This document shows positions 21,901-32,459 of a DNA stretch of 64,000 bases, in pieces. The notes beneath the pieces were generated by a model. That model worked only from the letters and a program-made list of their open reading frames with translations. It did not search any database and was not told where the DNA came from. Made by a program: the position numbers and the translations under genes. The DNA comes from Glycine soja (lineage: Eukaryota > Streptophyta > Magnoliopsida > Fabales > Fabaceae), in NCBI RefSeq assembly GCF_004193775.1, contig NC_041016.1, positions 45,756,767-45,820,766 on the forward strand, in the 5' to 3' direction. Each line of letters begins with the position of its first letter. The first letter of the stretch is position 1.

Positions 21901-22480
21901 AGTTTTTTTCTCTAAGAAGCTCACACCTAGGATGCAAAGACAGTCAGCTTATATAAGGGAGTCCTATGCTATCATAGAAGCAGTTGCAAAATTCAGACAT
22001 TATTTACTTGGGCAACGATTTGTGATCAAAACTGACCAAAGAAGCCTCAAGTCACTCACTGAGTAAGCAATCCAAACACCAGAACAACAGAAATGGCTAC
22101 ATAAATTGCTAGGATATGACTTCTCTATTGAATACAAACCGGGCAAAGAGAATTTAGTTGCAGATTCCTTGTCTAGATCATTTTTCATGGCATCGTCTGA
22201 ACCAAAACTCAAGTTAATTCAGTTGTTGAAAGAGGCAATACAAGCTGACTCTCAGTTGTAGGCCTTAAGGGAGCTATGCTTACAGAACAAAGCACCTGAT
22301 CCTCACTATTCAATTCAGGATCAACTGCTGTATTGGAAGGGCAGGTTGGTGACCTAGTAATCATGAGTTGGTGAAACGGATTTTGCATGAATTTCACACT
22401 TCTTTAATTGGTGGACAATTTAAGGGGGGTCACAAATATACAACACACTCCTCAGAACTCAGAAGTTATACTTACAATTT
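18983..22480 (+). mobile_element. Truncated Ty3/gypsy retrotransposon, unit 1
   Basis: Order: partial 5' LTR (about 18983-19238, ending CCATTACA), primer-binding-like TTGGTGCTTTCATTG, gag, protease, RT, RNase H and the start of the integrase zinc finger. Gag-PR-RT-RH-IN order identifies Ty3/gypsy, and the RT style suggests a chromovirus-like clade (inference). There is no integrase core and no 3' LTR: similarity to an element stops after about 22480. The first about 140 bp of the LTR, seen in unit 3, is deleted here. Confidence 0.85.
19258..22420 (+). pseudogene. Broken gypsy gag-pol, unit 1
   Basis: Gag from ATG 19258 with a coiled-coil-like start, then KIDFPRLDGSDILQWIFKAE. Zinc knuckle intact (CFTCDDKFSPSHRC, about 20127-20168). 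Aspartic protease active site LLDSGSSDNF (about 20368). RT from about 21003 ([16 protein letters not shown]), but the catalytic FFDD is FFYG (about 21405-21416). RNase H start LETDASG (about 21841). Integrase HEFHTSLIGG (about 22389) then lost. Lesions: TGA 19399-19401, TGA 19870-19872, TAA 22064-22066 (all shared with unit 2), TAG about 20192, a 2-bp insertion near 21224 that shifts the RT frame, and loss of the RT aspartates. Not functional. Confidence 0.88.
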
Positions 22481-22772
22481 AAGGGGCCTCAATTACTCTC
22501 AAATGAAATTATTCATACAAGGAGCTTACATCTGAAGAATGATCAATCACATGATTTTTTTATGGCAAGTATCAAGTTGCTTAAAATTTATTTAGCAGGT
22601 ATATTCTGCAATGTCTCAAGATATATTTTATACCCTACCAGTAAACACAGCCTACATTTTGATACCACCATGTTCAAGGATTTAATTAGTTTTTTTTTTT
22701 TGGATAGGCCAGGGATTTAATTAGTGATTGACACATCATGTGTTTATAGAACACATATACAAAATCACTTAC
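22481..22772. other. Junction between gypsy remnant and gene-fragment cluster, with poly-T insertion
   Basis: No coding sequence recognised. Contains a direct repeat of AAGGATTTAATTAGT / AGGGATTTAATTAGT (22676-22690 and 22711-22725) flanking a poly-T run and TGGATAGGCC. Read on the minus strand this is a 10-base tag plus poly-A between 15-bp target duplications, as left by a severely 5'-truncated LINE or SINE insertion. The same arrangement is at 42440-42492 and 58881-58933. Confidence 0.65.
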
Positions 22773-22824
22773 AAACTGAACATCAGCTTCCATGAGCTTT
22801 GGCATTGCCAACCGAATCAGGTTC
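22773..22824 (-). pseudogene. Exon-like 52-bp fragment of unknown host gene, unit 1
   Basis: Minus strand reads NLIRLAMPKLMEADVQF between an ATTTAG acceptor-like site and a GTAAGTG donor, a well-formed plant exon. I do not recognise the protein. Copies at 42540-42591 and 58981-59032 keep the same frame and splice sites. Confidence 0.5.
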
Positions 22825-23595
22825 CTAAATAGAGAAAATTACAAAGATAGCCCAAGAAATAAGCTAATGAAGTCTGTATATTAAATTAAGAATTTAATAC
22901 TTGAGTAGTCTTGCCTCAGTCAGAGATGAAAAGGGATCAGTACAAATTATAATCTTGGAGAACCCTATTGTCTTTCAATTATCACTTAACAAGTGTGATC
23001 ATGCAATATCTTTATAATCACAAACACTCAACACATTCAATCATACTACATCTTATAATCAAAACATTAGCTATACTAACGCCATTTAGTTTAGCTCGCT
23101 AGTCAGGCCACATAAATAACGTATCTGATACCTACATTGCATAATCATATTCAAAGATTTAATAAATGGGGAGAGAATAGAATATCCATTGATGTTCAAC
23201 AAGAGACAAGACAGGTAAAATAGAATTGATAAAGTATGTCTAAAATAGAATTACCTCAGGCCTGTTTGTGAGATAGTAATATCTCTATACTTCAACTGGA
23301 ATATTAGTATCTTTTGTATCATTACCAAATTTCTATATTTAATTGCAGGTTCCACTCCCTAACATATAATTTATTCAGCTTCTTTGCTGATATAAAAAGA
23401 CTAAACAACATAAAGATGTGAGGTAACCATCTAAGAATTTACAACAACTAATTCTGTAGGTTATTGCTCACTAACACAAATTAGAATCTTTGATATGCAT
23501 GCACAGCCACATCATGTTTAAATCGTTAATGTTGGTATAAGAACATGCAACTAACAGTGTAAACTGGATTAAATTAAACTACCATGAAAACTCAC
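22825..23595 (-). other. Intron-like or rearranged sequence between captured exons, unit 1
   Basis: No recognised protein. It aligns with 42592-43363. Unit 3 has about 412 extra bases at the position corresponding to about 23085, carrying methionyl-tRNA synthetase exons (59294-59706). Confidence 0.6.
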
Positions 23596-23680
23596 CTATC
23601 AGCTTCATCCAGTATCACTATCTTGTGCCTCCCCGGGCTCAGCGTGACTTTCTTCTGAGCAAACATCTTTGATATCCCAG
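23596..23680 (-). pseudogene. RFC2 exon-3 fragment with Walker B motif, unit 1
   Basis: Minus strand reads KMFAQKKVTLSPGRHKIVIL then DEAD, followed by GTGAG donor (23595). This is the Walker B region of replication factor C subunit 2, an AAA+ clamp-loader subunit that loads PCNA on DNA. The start of the exon is degenerate (ASGIS instead of the usual VVRN). The next exon, which should begin near MTTGAQQALRR, was not found downstream. It belongs with the exon-1/2 fusion at 24414-24552. Confidence 0.85.
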
Positions 23681-24210
23681 AAGCAATTTCCAGAGCAAAA
23701 CTAGACATCGTGAAAAGAGCCGTGTGCCTCAAAGCGGAATGAGTTCAATAGCATAGTACAAAAAGCCAGAAAAGCAAAACAAAAATATGGTACTTGCGCC
23801 AGCTCCCCCTCTCCCTGATCAGGAACAGAGATAGAGCAAAACTTAAAATCGCCATTCCTTCAGCACAAGAAGGGGGAAAATAGGAAGAAGTGTGGGACAG
23901 GTTCAGCTGAAACCATAATAAAAGACACCAACATTGGTTAGTCCATACAGTACCAAACTGCCAATGCATGTCTTTCCTCTTCATAAACATCGCTGACATG
24001 CAAAACTAACAATCGTTGAAACAAACGGTGTATACATAATAAATAGCTCTGCCAGGGTAAATTTTTAATTGTAATGTAACCTCAAGATACAAATTACTAA
24101 ATAATCAGAAAATTCGAAGAATCCGCAATTGCAAGAGTGGCAGCTACGTCTGGAGTTCAATCACAATTGCTTCCCATCACTTGCATTGCAATCTGAGAGC
24201 TTGATAATAA

Positions 24211-24333
24211 TCAGTGCTGTGCCCATTGAATGTCCTTGATGTTGATACCTTCCTTGACAAATTCATAAAGTGGACTCATTTCCCTCAACTTCTCCACCTG
24301 TTGAACAGTGAGTTCAACCATGGAGCAAATCAT
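24211..24333 (-). pseudogene. Small conserved open frame between RFC2 exons, unit 1 (40 codons)
   Basis: ATG at 24333 directly follows a TTATAG acceptor-like site. It reads MICSMVELTVQQVEKLREMS and ends FVKEGINIKDIQWAQH then TGA. Not part of RFC2 as I know it and not recognised. It could be an exon of a third host gene inserted into RFC2 intron 2. Present at 43979-44101 (open) and 60841-60963 (a CAG-to-TAG stop in unit 3). Confidence 0.45.
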
Positions 24334-24413
24334 CTATAACCAAAAGTGAAAGGATAAATTAACAGAAAATCGTTCAGAATTGAAAACTGAATCGAGAAAT
24401 TACAAAATCGTAC

Positions 24414-24552
24414 CTATCATCGGAAGCGTTTAGTTTGAGAACAGTTTCCTGGAGATGGCATCCTCGTTGACGACAATGTCGGCGACCTTGATGGGACGAT
24501 ACTTTTCTACCCATGGCACGTTGTAGGCATTGCTTGATGATGACAATGACAT
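24414..24552 (-). pseudogene. RFC2 exon 1 fused to the tail of exon 2 by deletion, unit 1
   Basis: Begins [20 protein letters not shown], the N-terminus of plant RFC2, continues to about residue 34 (NEDAIS), then runs straight into the exon-2 tail (the DNA for LNASDD before GTACG at 24413). Compared with unit 3, the end of exon 1, intron 1 and most of exon 2, including the Walker A loop, are gone, with the breakpoint at CCT near 24450. The fusion leaves the exon-2 tail out of frame. Without the P-loop no clamp-loader activity is possible. Confidence 0.88.
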
Positions 24553-24633
24553 GCTTCTGCCGACGATGAACAAAGGGTTTCAGGTTTCAGACGAGAGCGG
24601 AGAATAAACCTTCTAAAGCCCAAACCCTATTTG

Positions 24634-24880
24634 CCTAAAACCACTTCAAAGGTTCATCACTTGTTATTTCAAATGACATGTTCTCTACTGGTTTCTTTGC
24701 CGATGGCGAAAATGCATATTCCTTTGGGTCCTCGGGTTTCTACTCTCTGTTCTTCGACAATGACAACATTCTCCGTCTTCTTTACGATGGTCTTGAAGTT
24801 TCTGCCATTACAGGCCACATCCATGACTGGCATCTTGGAAAGCTCATCAGGACGCAGTGCATGCTCGACGGAGTAGTGAA
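24634..24880 (+). pseudogene. G-type lectin S-receptor-like kinase fragment (PK1-like), unit 1
   Basis: Plus strand encodes MFSTGFFADGENAYSFGSSG then FYSLFFDNDNILRLLYDG. Plant PK1-like receptor kinases have GMFSAGFFAVGENAYSF near the start of the bulb-lectin domain and SSGFYTLFFDNDN...LLYDGPEVS about 100 residues later, so the piece is internally deleted. A further match, YWPHPWLASW in units 2 and 3, is in the +1 frame, so there is a frameshift after PEVSA. Unit 1 also has TGG-to-TGA and TGG-to-AGG changes there. The fragment ends before the kinase domain. It is oriented head-to-head with RFC2 exon 1 about 80 bp away. The family assignment rests on remembered consensus. Confidence 0.7.
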
Positions 24881-25034
24881 GTGAGCCTTACAACTTTGGT
24901 GACATTTCTTCTCTCTCTCTTTCTCTCTCTATGACGGCAATGAGAATGTAAGAATGAGCGAGGGTAGAAGAAAAACTGAGATTTAGGGTTGTCCAAGCTA
25001 GCCCAATTAAAATGTGTCAAGTCAGCATGAGGGA

Positions 25035-25225
25035 ATGGGAAAACACATGCTTTCTAAAACGGTTTTGAAAAACCGATGTCGTAAAGCATTTTTAAAGTCA
25101 TTTTTGAGAAAACTTCCTTTAAAAGGTTAAAATTATTTACAAAAATGTCACCACTTTACTTACGACATCGGTTTTTGTACAACCATCGTAAAACCAGTGT
25201 CGCAGAAGGCTTTTTTCCAGTAGTG
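25035..25225. mobile_element. CACTA-type terminus with subterminal repeats, unit 1
   Basis: Ends ...CTTTTTTCCAGTAGTG, that is CACTACTGGAAAAAAG on the minus strand. Inside are AAACCGATGTCGTAAAGC and ACGACATCGGTTTTTG, related to but distinct from the ACATCGGTTTT repeats of the Tgm-like element. No matching opposite terminus was found to the left within the unit; the gypsy remnant may have replaced it. It could be the surviving end of an element that carried the RFC2 and receptor-kinase fragments. Confidence 0.7.
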
Positions 25226-26665
25226 CAACATGAAAATCATAGTTTACCATTTTTATATTCCCGAGAAACTAAAAACTTTCCATTTATCAAACTTCACCTA
25301 ACAAAATAGAAATAGCTAAACAATTAGTATTTTTTTACATTTTTAACATCAGGGACGTGTCTTCTCAAAAATATTCATTCATAATGTTTCTAAGGATACA
25401 CTAATAGAAATTTTGGTAAATAATTCTTTTTAATTTAATATTTTAAAATATAAGAGGTATTCACTTCTTTCATCATTAAATATTTGATTTGAAAGAATTT
25501 TTCTAAAAATTAAATAATTATTAAATGAAAGACTTTTAAATATCTGATGTCGTTTATTGCATGAGTTACTTATCCCTCCTTTCAAAGTACCGCATGAGGG
25601 CCACCACTCCCAAGGACAACATTTTTTCGTAATAACATTTGACGTTAATTTGATATGGAGTATGAACACATTTTCTTACATAGTTGTACTAAACATAATT
25701 TTATTGGTAAAAATTAATTAAAAAAATATAAAAGTATGTATATGGTTTAACAAATAAGGAATGACATTAACATTATTTTGGAATGCCAATAAATTTCAAT
25801 TAATTTAAAAAAATTTATTAACATGAATGTATTTAGTATTTTGCTATTATTTATAAGATTTGAAATGTGTCTTCTTCAAACAAGTTCATTTGTGATGTTT
25901 TTTCTTGCTACTTTAATAGGAATTTATTAAAATAAAAATTATTAAATTTATTATATTAATATATAAAAGGTATTTATGATTTTGATCATTAAATATTTTA
26001 TGTGAAACAATTTTTCCAAAAATTAAATAATTATAAAATGAAAGACATTTAAAGTTAGTGTTTTTCCAGTATTTACCATTTTAGTTTTCCTTAACGGGGT
26101 GTTCGGTATAGGGTAATTTTTTTTCATTCCAAGGGTATATAATTCCTGGGAGACATGTTTCCTAGGAAAGTGTAAATACGTTCAATTAGTCTTAATAAGT
26201 TTCCTGAAGATTAAAGATTCATGCAAAATATGTAACTAAAACTTTCCCTCCACTCTGCAAAGTTGATTGCCTGCCCCCTCTTTGAAAATGTTTTTCTGGA
26301 AAAATGAGCTATCGGGAGTCATAGTTTTCCTGATAATATTTTTTTATTAATTGCATACCAAACATGAAAATCATAGTTTACCATTTTAATATTCATGAGA
26401 AACTAAAAACTTTCCGTTTATCAAACTTCCCCTAACAAAATAGAAATAACTAAATAATAACTATTTTTTTACCTTTTTAACATTAGGGACATGTCTTCTC
26501 CAAAATATTCATTCTTAATGTTTCTAAGGATACACTTATATAAATTTTGGTAAATAATTCTTTTGAATTTAATATTTTAAAATATGAGAGGTATTCACTT
26601 TTTTCATCATTAAATATTTGATTGGAAAGAATTTTTCTAAAAAATAAATAATTATTAAATGAAAG
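25226..26665. repeat. AT-rich direct repeats (about 310 bp, two close copies plus a diverged one), unit 1
   Basis: The block beginning CATGAAAATCATAGTTTACC at 25229 recurs at about 26362, with shared phrases AGGGACGTGTCTTCT, GTTTCTAAGGATACAC and GAGGTATTCAC. A weaker third copy lies at about 25855-26045. No coding capacity. The same layout appears in unit 3 at 62065 and 63198. Confidence 0.8.
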
Positions 26666-29600
26666 ACATTTAATTTTATTATTTTTTGTGTATCTGCCAT
26701 TTCACCTCCCTTTAAAAGAACAACAATAATTAAAACTGAGTTGGTCTTTTGCCAACACTGTATTTTTTCTAGTGTCGTTCCATACACGATTTATTGATAC
26801 TTTGTTTCTAAGTATTGTGTGAGCATCACCGCTCTCAAAGACAACATTTTTCATAGCAATAAAGTAACACTGTTAAAAACTGACATAACCTTTTACTAAA
26901 AACTGACATAGCCTTCAAGAAAATGAGCTCTCCCACAAGGCCAGACGTAAGTACCTTCAACATCTACCTCCAAAAATATTTAAAAACTAACATATTAAAG
27001 ACTTGAAACTTGTAGTCTTCATAGTGAGGTCTGAACAACAAAAAATATAGAAAGTGATAGGTACTAACTTTGTACACACTTCCCAAAGACCAAACTTGAA
27101 ACAACTTAGCACATTAAACTAAAAGATCACAAAGGTAGGAACCCAAGTTAATTGTCAACAATATGGAGTAACAAAAACCAGAAACCTTAGCACTATTGCA
27201 ACTTCAAGCTTTTACATGCATGTTCACACCATATTTACTATACTTCGATCAACTGATGCAATCTATTTGATTGAAAAGATAATTTATATTCCTCTTCTAA
27301 TGTAGTCGACAACTAAAAAAAATTATAACAGAAAGTAATGCTTAAGCCAATCAAATCAAGTCATTTTGAATCTCATCATTACTATCATGCATCTCAAAGA
27401 GAAGGAGAATCAGGCATCGTAATGCATAGCACAACAAAACATTAAAAGAAAACATGCCTTCTAAAGCCAACCAAGGTAAAAATGTATTCATATTTGGTGA
27501 ACTTTTTCAAAATAATAACACATATATAACCTTATATAAAAACATGGTGGAACAATCAGACCACATGCACAACACATTCCACATTATTTCTGAAAATGAG
27601 TGGCAAGGGAATATAATAAAGCATTGTTATTAAAACTGTACGTGCACTAAGATAACAAGGGTGTCATGACAAAAGGAACACATTGTGATTTTGAAAATTA
27701 GAAAACCCAAAGTTTTTTAGGGCATTTCACCAAACATACAACTTGCAACCAATCTGGCAAAAGAAATAGTGAGTAGAAAATGGAACTTGGAGACAAAAAA
27801 AAAAATAAAACAAAAAAAAATTTCTCTTTTTCATTCACAGAAAAGAAAAATTGAAGAAACACACTGCAAACAAAAGTTTGGATTTCCTTATGTGACATTA
27901 TACTAACTAGTGAAAATTTAGCCCTTAATTTAAAGCTAAATAGAGATCCAGAATTTAAATAACTAAAGAAGGAATGATACGGCTTTGATGGTGTGGACAT
28001 TTACACCAAAATGAATCCAAGTGAAAATTGGACGGGACCACCATCCCCCAATGCATACCTTCATGAAAACTAAAGAAAATTAAGAGTGAAGTAGTAACAT
28101 AATGAAACTACTTCAAAAAATGCCAAGTAGATATCTATTACAAAAATATGTGCCCTTACATACTCTTCAATAATTAGAAAGTCTTTGAATAACAATTAAA
28201 AAATTAATTTGTATAAAATGAAAATTTTATGTAGTATAATAAATCTAACACGACACAATGTTAATAATTTGGTGAGTAAGTCTACAGAAAGTTGATTTAA
28301 TTGTTTTTTTGAATTTGAGAATATTATTACTTGAAATACACCAATGGTCTGATAAATGGATGGGCTTCCTATGCTAAGAAATAAGAGTAGAAACACCACT
28401 ACTTTTCCACAATTATGATGACGATCTCCTGTCTTCTATTATATTATTGGCTGCAATTTTTTCTTTATCATTGGATATCTTAATTTGTTTTCTTCCATTA
28501 CAAAATGCAAGGTTCAGAAGAGTTTGTTTGTTCAACACATTACTAGTTAGCTTTGGTAGTTGATCTAAGTTGTGTTTACATAGCAAAAAAAAAAAATCAA
28601 AAATAAATAGTTAAGCACAATCTCCATATAACTCAGATCTTGAACCATTCTCTCAGTTTTATTTTAGCATGAAACGTTTTTATTCAGTTATTGAAAAATC
28701 AAAAAATAGTTAAGCACAATCTCCATATAGATTCATACATAATATTTTATATGAAAGTTTCTATTTGGAAAAAAAAATACAAGCATGTCACTCTTGTATG
28801 ACTTGAATTGCACATCTAAGACATCTAGGCAGAAAAATAATCTTTGAAAATTACAAGTCAAATGCACACCGAACCACATGCATCCAAAATGTAATATGGA
28901 GGTAAATTTTTCATGTATGGAATCCTCACACTTTCAACCAATGATAAGTCCACAATATGGATGTAAACCTTCGCTACACACTTTCATGTAGTGAAACTAT
29001 CGTACTTACAAAATGGTTTGTCAATTCTTGAAGAAAGCATAAAGACTCCTTTCATGATTTTAGCAGCTTGATCGTTGAACCAAAGACTCAATATTTTTTC
29101 ATTGTCTCTGTTTTCTCCTATGAAAATACAATTGAGATTAACTGCAAGCTAACAGACAATATGTTAAAGAAATCCATTCTCAACCTTCCATTTTTTAATG
29201 CAACAAAAGAAATTGAAATATGCAATGATATAAAACAAAGAAAACAACAACTCCATGTAGTCTTAGTTAAATTTAATTTAATCAATCTCTGCAAAATCAT
29301 GTTCCGGTGCAAACATTAGAAAATAAAAAAGAAGTTCAATCCATATGCATTGAAGCAATGGAACTATGTATGGTTCATAAAAGAAATAAGCAATCTTAAA
29401 TATCGTGTGCGATATTTGTACATATAAATGCAAAGAAATAGAGAATCGTTTAGTTTTATGCTTCAAAATGTGATTATATACAAAATATTATATATAATCT
29501 TAGAGTTTAAGTTTGAGTTATCCTTCAATATGTTTCCAATGAAATGGAATGAGAGAAAAAAAAACCACAACAAAATAAAACATCTAAATTATCTGGAAGA

Positions 29601-29952
29601 ATGAAGGAGTGAGGAAAGAGAAACAAACTTAAGTTTGGAGGCACAATTAGTTGCTTTCTTCACCATGAATGAATCAAAAGAGAATGAGGTGAGAAAGTAA
29701 TAAAGAGATTAAATTAAACAAAGGCATTAAATAAGTTTAAGGCTCTTTGGAAGTGAGTCTGCCTTTTCTAGCACTGCAAAATTTATAGTATCATGTCATT
29801 ACACAAGATGTATATGGTAATAATTTTTCCCGTAAGTACTATAACTCTCCTAAAGATATGATAGAGAGTGTTCACATCAATAACGTGGACTTCTCATTTT
29901 CCAAAAGTATTAGGATTTCATACAAGGAAAAATTACCACCATATACATCTTG
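26666..29952. other. Non-coding palindrome-derived repeat sequence, unit 1
   Basis: No gene. It contains blocks found in reverse orientation in 33443-35590: for example AACTGAGTTGGTCTTTTGCC at 26735 appears as its reverse complement at 35435, and AATATGGAGTAACAAAAACC at 27161 as its reverse complement near 34355. Positions 28440-29330 are a second, collapsed copy of the 1.45-kb palindrome lacking its central part. Confidence 0.7.
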
Positions 29953-29955
29953 TGT
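29801..29955. repeat. Short foldback element, about 155 bp
   Basis: Begins ACACAAGATGTATATGG and ends CCATATACATCTTGTGT, arms of about 30 bp, with CACATCAATAACGTGGACTTC in the middle, which is part of the larger palindrome family. It abuts the LTR start at 29953. A matching copy is at about 48056-48209. Confidence 0.75.
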
Positions 29956-32048
29956 AACAACACATTTTTTGTAAAATAAATTAAAAAGGACTTTATTTAA
30001 AAATAAATAGAGTTTTAGGAAAATAATGATTTTTTTGTTATTAAATAAATAAAAAGAAATAATTTTATTAATTAAAAAATGATTTTAAGGTAAATAAATT
30101 AAATCATGTTCTTATAAAATAAAATTAATGTTTTATTTATTCATTTGATAGGGAGTAAAACATAGCTGTTTTTTATAAAATAATAAAATAAAGAAAAATA
30201 GAGTAAATAATAGGATGAAAGTATCTTTGCTATAAATAGAGATATATTAGGTTATTTATACATTTACAATATGTTTTTATGCTCCGCCATCCTCTAGCTC
30301 AAGTTCACTTTCCTTTCAACCTCTTCGAAAATCCTCTTTTTTTCACACATACATTGAAACATGTCTCAGTAAAACTACGATCCCAAACTTATTTACCGTT
30401 GGATCATTGTGAAATTTGAACAAAAACTTCGAAACTTTTTGTGATTTGCGAAATAATGTCTATGGTGAGAGACATTGCCCTCGCGCGTAGCTCTTCTCCC
30501 TCACGCGTAGCTCTCTTTTTCCTGCGTAACTTGTTTTGAACACATGGCTAATGTGAAGGTATGAAATGTGATTTTGTGATTAAATCCTTAGGACAAGTGA
30601 TGTTGTGCAATGAATGGTAAAATGATGTGAATTGTGATATGATAACTGCGAAATGTGTGTTAATTTGATAGTCAATTTTGGATAAGAATGATTGAAACTT
30701 CTTTACTTAACTATTGTGTTTAATGAAATAATATAGAAATTAATATATTTGTAGTTTTTGATTAGCAGAAGTTAAAAGAAAAAGATCTCAAGTAGTTTAG
30801 AGGGAAATTGATGCAAAAATTGGAAGTAAAAACCTTGAAGAAAAATTGGAAGTATTAGACAGGCCCCTTAGCACACAAGACAGGCTCAATGCACACTCTC
30901 ACTTAGTGGGCAAGTTCAGGCTTAGTGTGTAGTCTCGCTCAATGCGCAACCCAGGCTTAGCGTGAAGAAGCTTGAAGGCGCGTTTAGCGCAAAAGCCCGC
31001 ACTAAGCGCGATGTTGTGTGAAAATTAAGCTATCCCAGGCCTATAAAAAGAGTAGGAAGTAGAAGGGAAGGCCATAACCCATACACCGAGATAACACCAC
31101 GCTCGAAGACTTAGAGTTCTCTAATGAATACATCCTAAGCCTAAGTATCTCCAACATGAGAAACCCTCTTTCTATGTCCATTATCCTCTTTTCTTCCTCT
31201 ATCCATCCATCTTCTTCCGTCCATATCAACCCCCTAAAGTGTAAAAGTCTTTCATGACAATGAAAGGCTAAACCCCTTTAGTTAGGGCCTAACAGGCCTA
31301 AAATGCCAGCAAATGTATTATATGCTTCAAATCTATCAATACAAATAAGTGTTTTCTTTCTTATTATCTTTTCTTGTTTTATTTCATGTATCATTCATCC
31401 TTGCGTCATCTTTAAGGGTTTGGCGCTTGAAAGAGGATAATCCTTAGTAGAAATACATTGAAGATTTTATATGCATCAGTTTTAGGGATTAGTCGCTCGA
31501 AAGAGGATAATTTTTAATAGAACTCAAAGGTAGGGACATCTTAATAAAATCATTGCTAGACATAGAGTGATTGCATTATGCCCATGCAACAAAGAAAACA
31601 TCTTGAATTAGAACTTCATGTTTTTTATCTATTGAATCTTTGCAAACACATTTGGGAGATAGATAGGTAAGATAAGCTTGTCATCGTGAGACATCAGAGG
31701 CTTGTATTTTTATAAATGTGGGTAGGAAAAATTGATAGAGAAAAATCTAAAATCATACATCTTAGGCAAATAAGGCATGCTAGCCCCCAACATTATTGCA
31801 TTTTGTTTCCATCTTTTCACATTCAAATTATTGTTTATTTTTCCTGTTATCTTTTCCTTTGCCTTAATTAGTCTAAATTTGAAACTTACAATTCGGTATC
31901 TCTTTTTTCTTTTGTTTCTCCTCATTGCTTAATAATTGGATTTTCATCACTTAAGTACAACCAAAGTCCTTCTGGATTCAACAGTTGAACTTCTATTTTA
32001 ATCTTTAGTACTTGTGATCAAATTAGGACACTTGTCAATCTATTAACA
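29953..32048 (+). mobile_element. Long LTR of an Athila/Tat-like gypsy element, unit 1
   Basis: Starts TGTAACAACACATTTTTTG and ends TCTATTAACA. It is followed six bases later by TGGCGCTGTTGCTGGGGA (32055), close to the complement of the 3' end of plant tRNA-Asp, a common primer-binding site. The length of about 2.1 kb fits large plant LTRs. No coding sequence. A paralogous LTR lies at 48207-50235. No second full LTR in the same orientation was found in unit 1. Confidence 0.78.
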
Positions 32049-32449
32049 AGTTTTTGGCGCTGTTGCTGGGGACTTTGGTTTTCGTACTTGGTTGTTACAA
32101 ATCCCAATTTGAGAGCAATCATTCTTTCTTTTTCATCTTTTAATTTTTTTTTCAAAAAAAAAACGGTTATCATTTTTTCTTTACTCACTCTTATTTTATT
32201 CTTTTTTTAAAATTAATAATAGTAATAATGATAATAATAATAATAATAATAACAATAATAATAATAATAATAATTTAAGTTTTAATTTTTATTCTGTGAT
32301 AACCGGCAAGGTAGTTGTTTCCTTTGTGTGTATGCGGGGAAACAAACTTGTTCCTTTGGAAGAACGCATCATGGCAGAAGATCACCCACAGAGGATGACG
32401 CTAGAGGACTACTCTAGCTTTGCTACACCTCAGTACTTCACCAGCATAG
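32049..32449 (+). pseudogene. Leader and truncated gag start of LTR element, unit 1
   Basis: Primer-binding-like site at 32055, an (ATA)n tract at 32220-32275, then a reading start MAEDHPQRMTLEDYSSFATP (32371 on) that stops matching unit 2 after FTSIA/G at about 32449. The remainder of gag, seen at 50600-51000 in unit 2, is absent and replaced by the inverted LTR. Confidence 0.7.
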
Positions 32450-32459
32450 GAGTACATGA

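Noticed and set aside
23745..23999. 84-codon minus-strand frame MSAMFMKRKDMHWQFG, also at 43513 and 60375
   Set aside because: It falls within the RFC2 intron between exon-2 and exon-3 fragments, has no recognised domain, and is explained by repeat identity.
30480..30540. Repeated CGCGTAGCTCT phrases that might be a regulatory array
   Set aside because: Only two or three copies inside an LTR; no evidence of a known site.
31000..31260. Possible small gene in the LTR (62-codon minus-strand frame near 31041 and 49222)
   Set aside because: Within the LTR, not conserved beyond repeat identity, with no domain.
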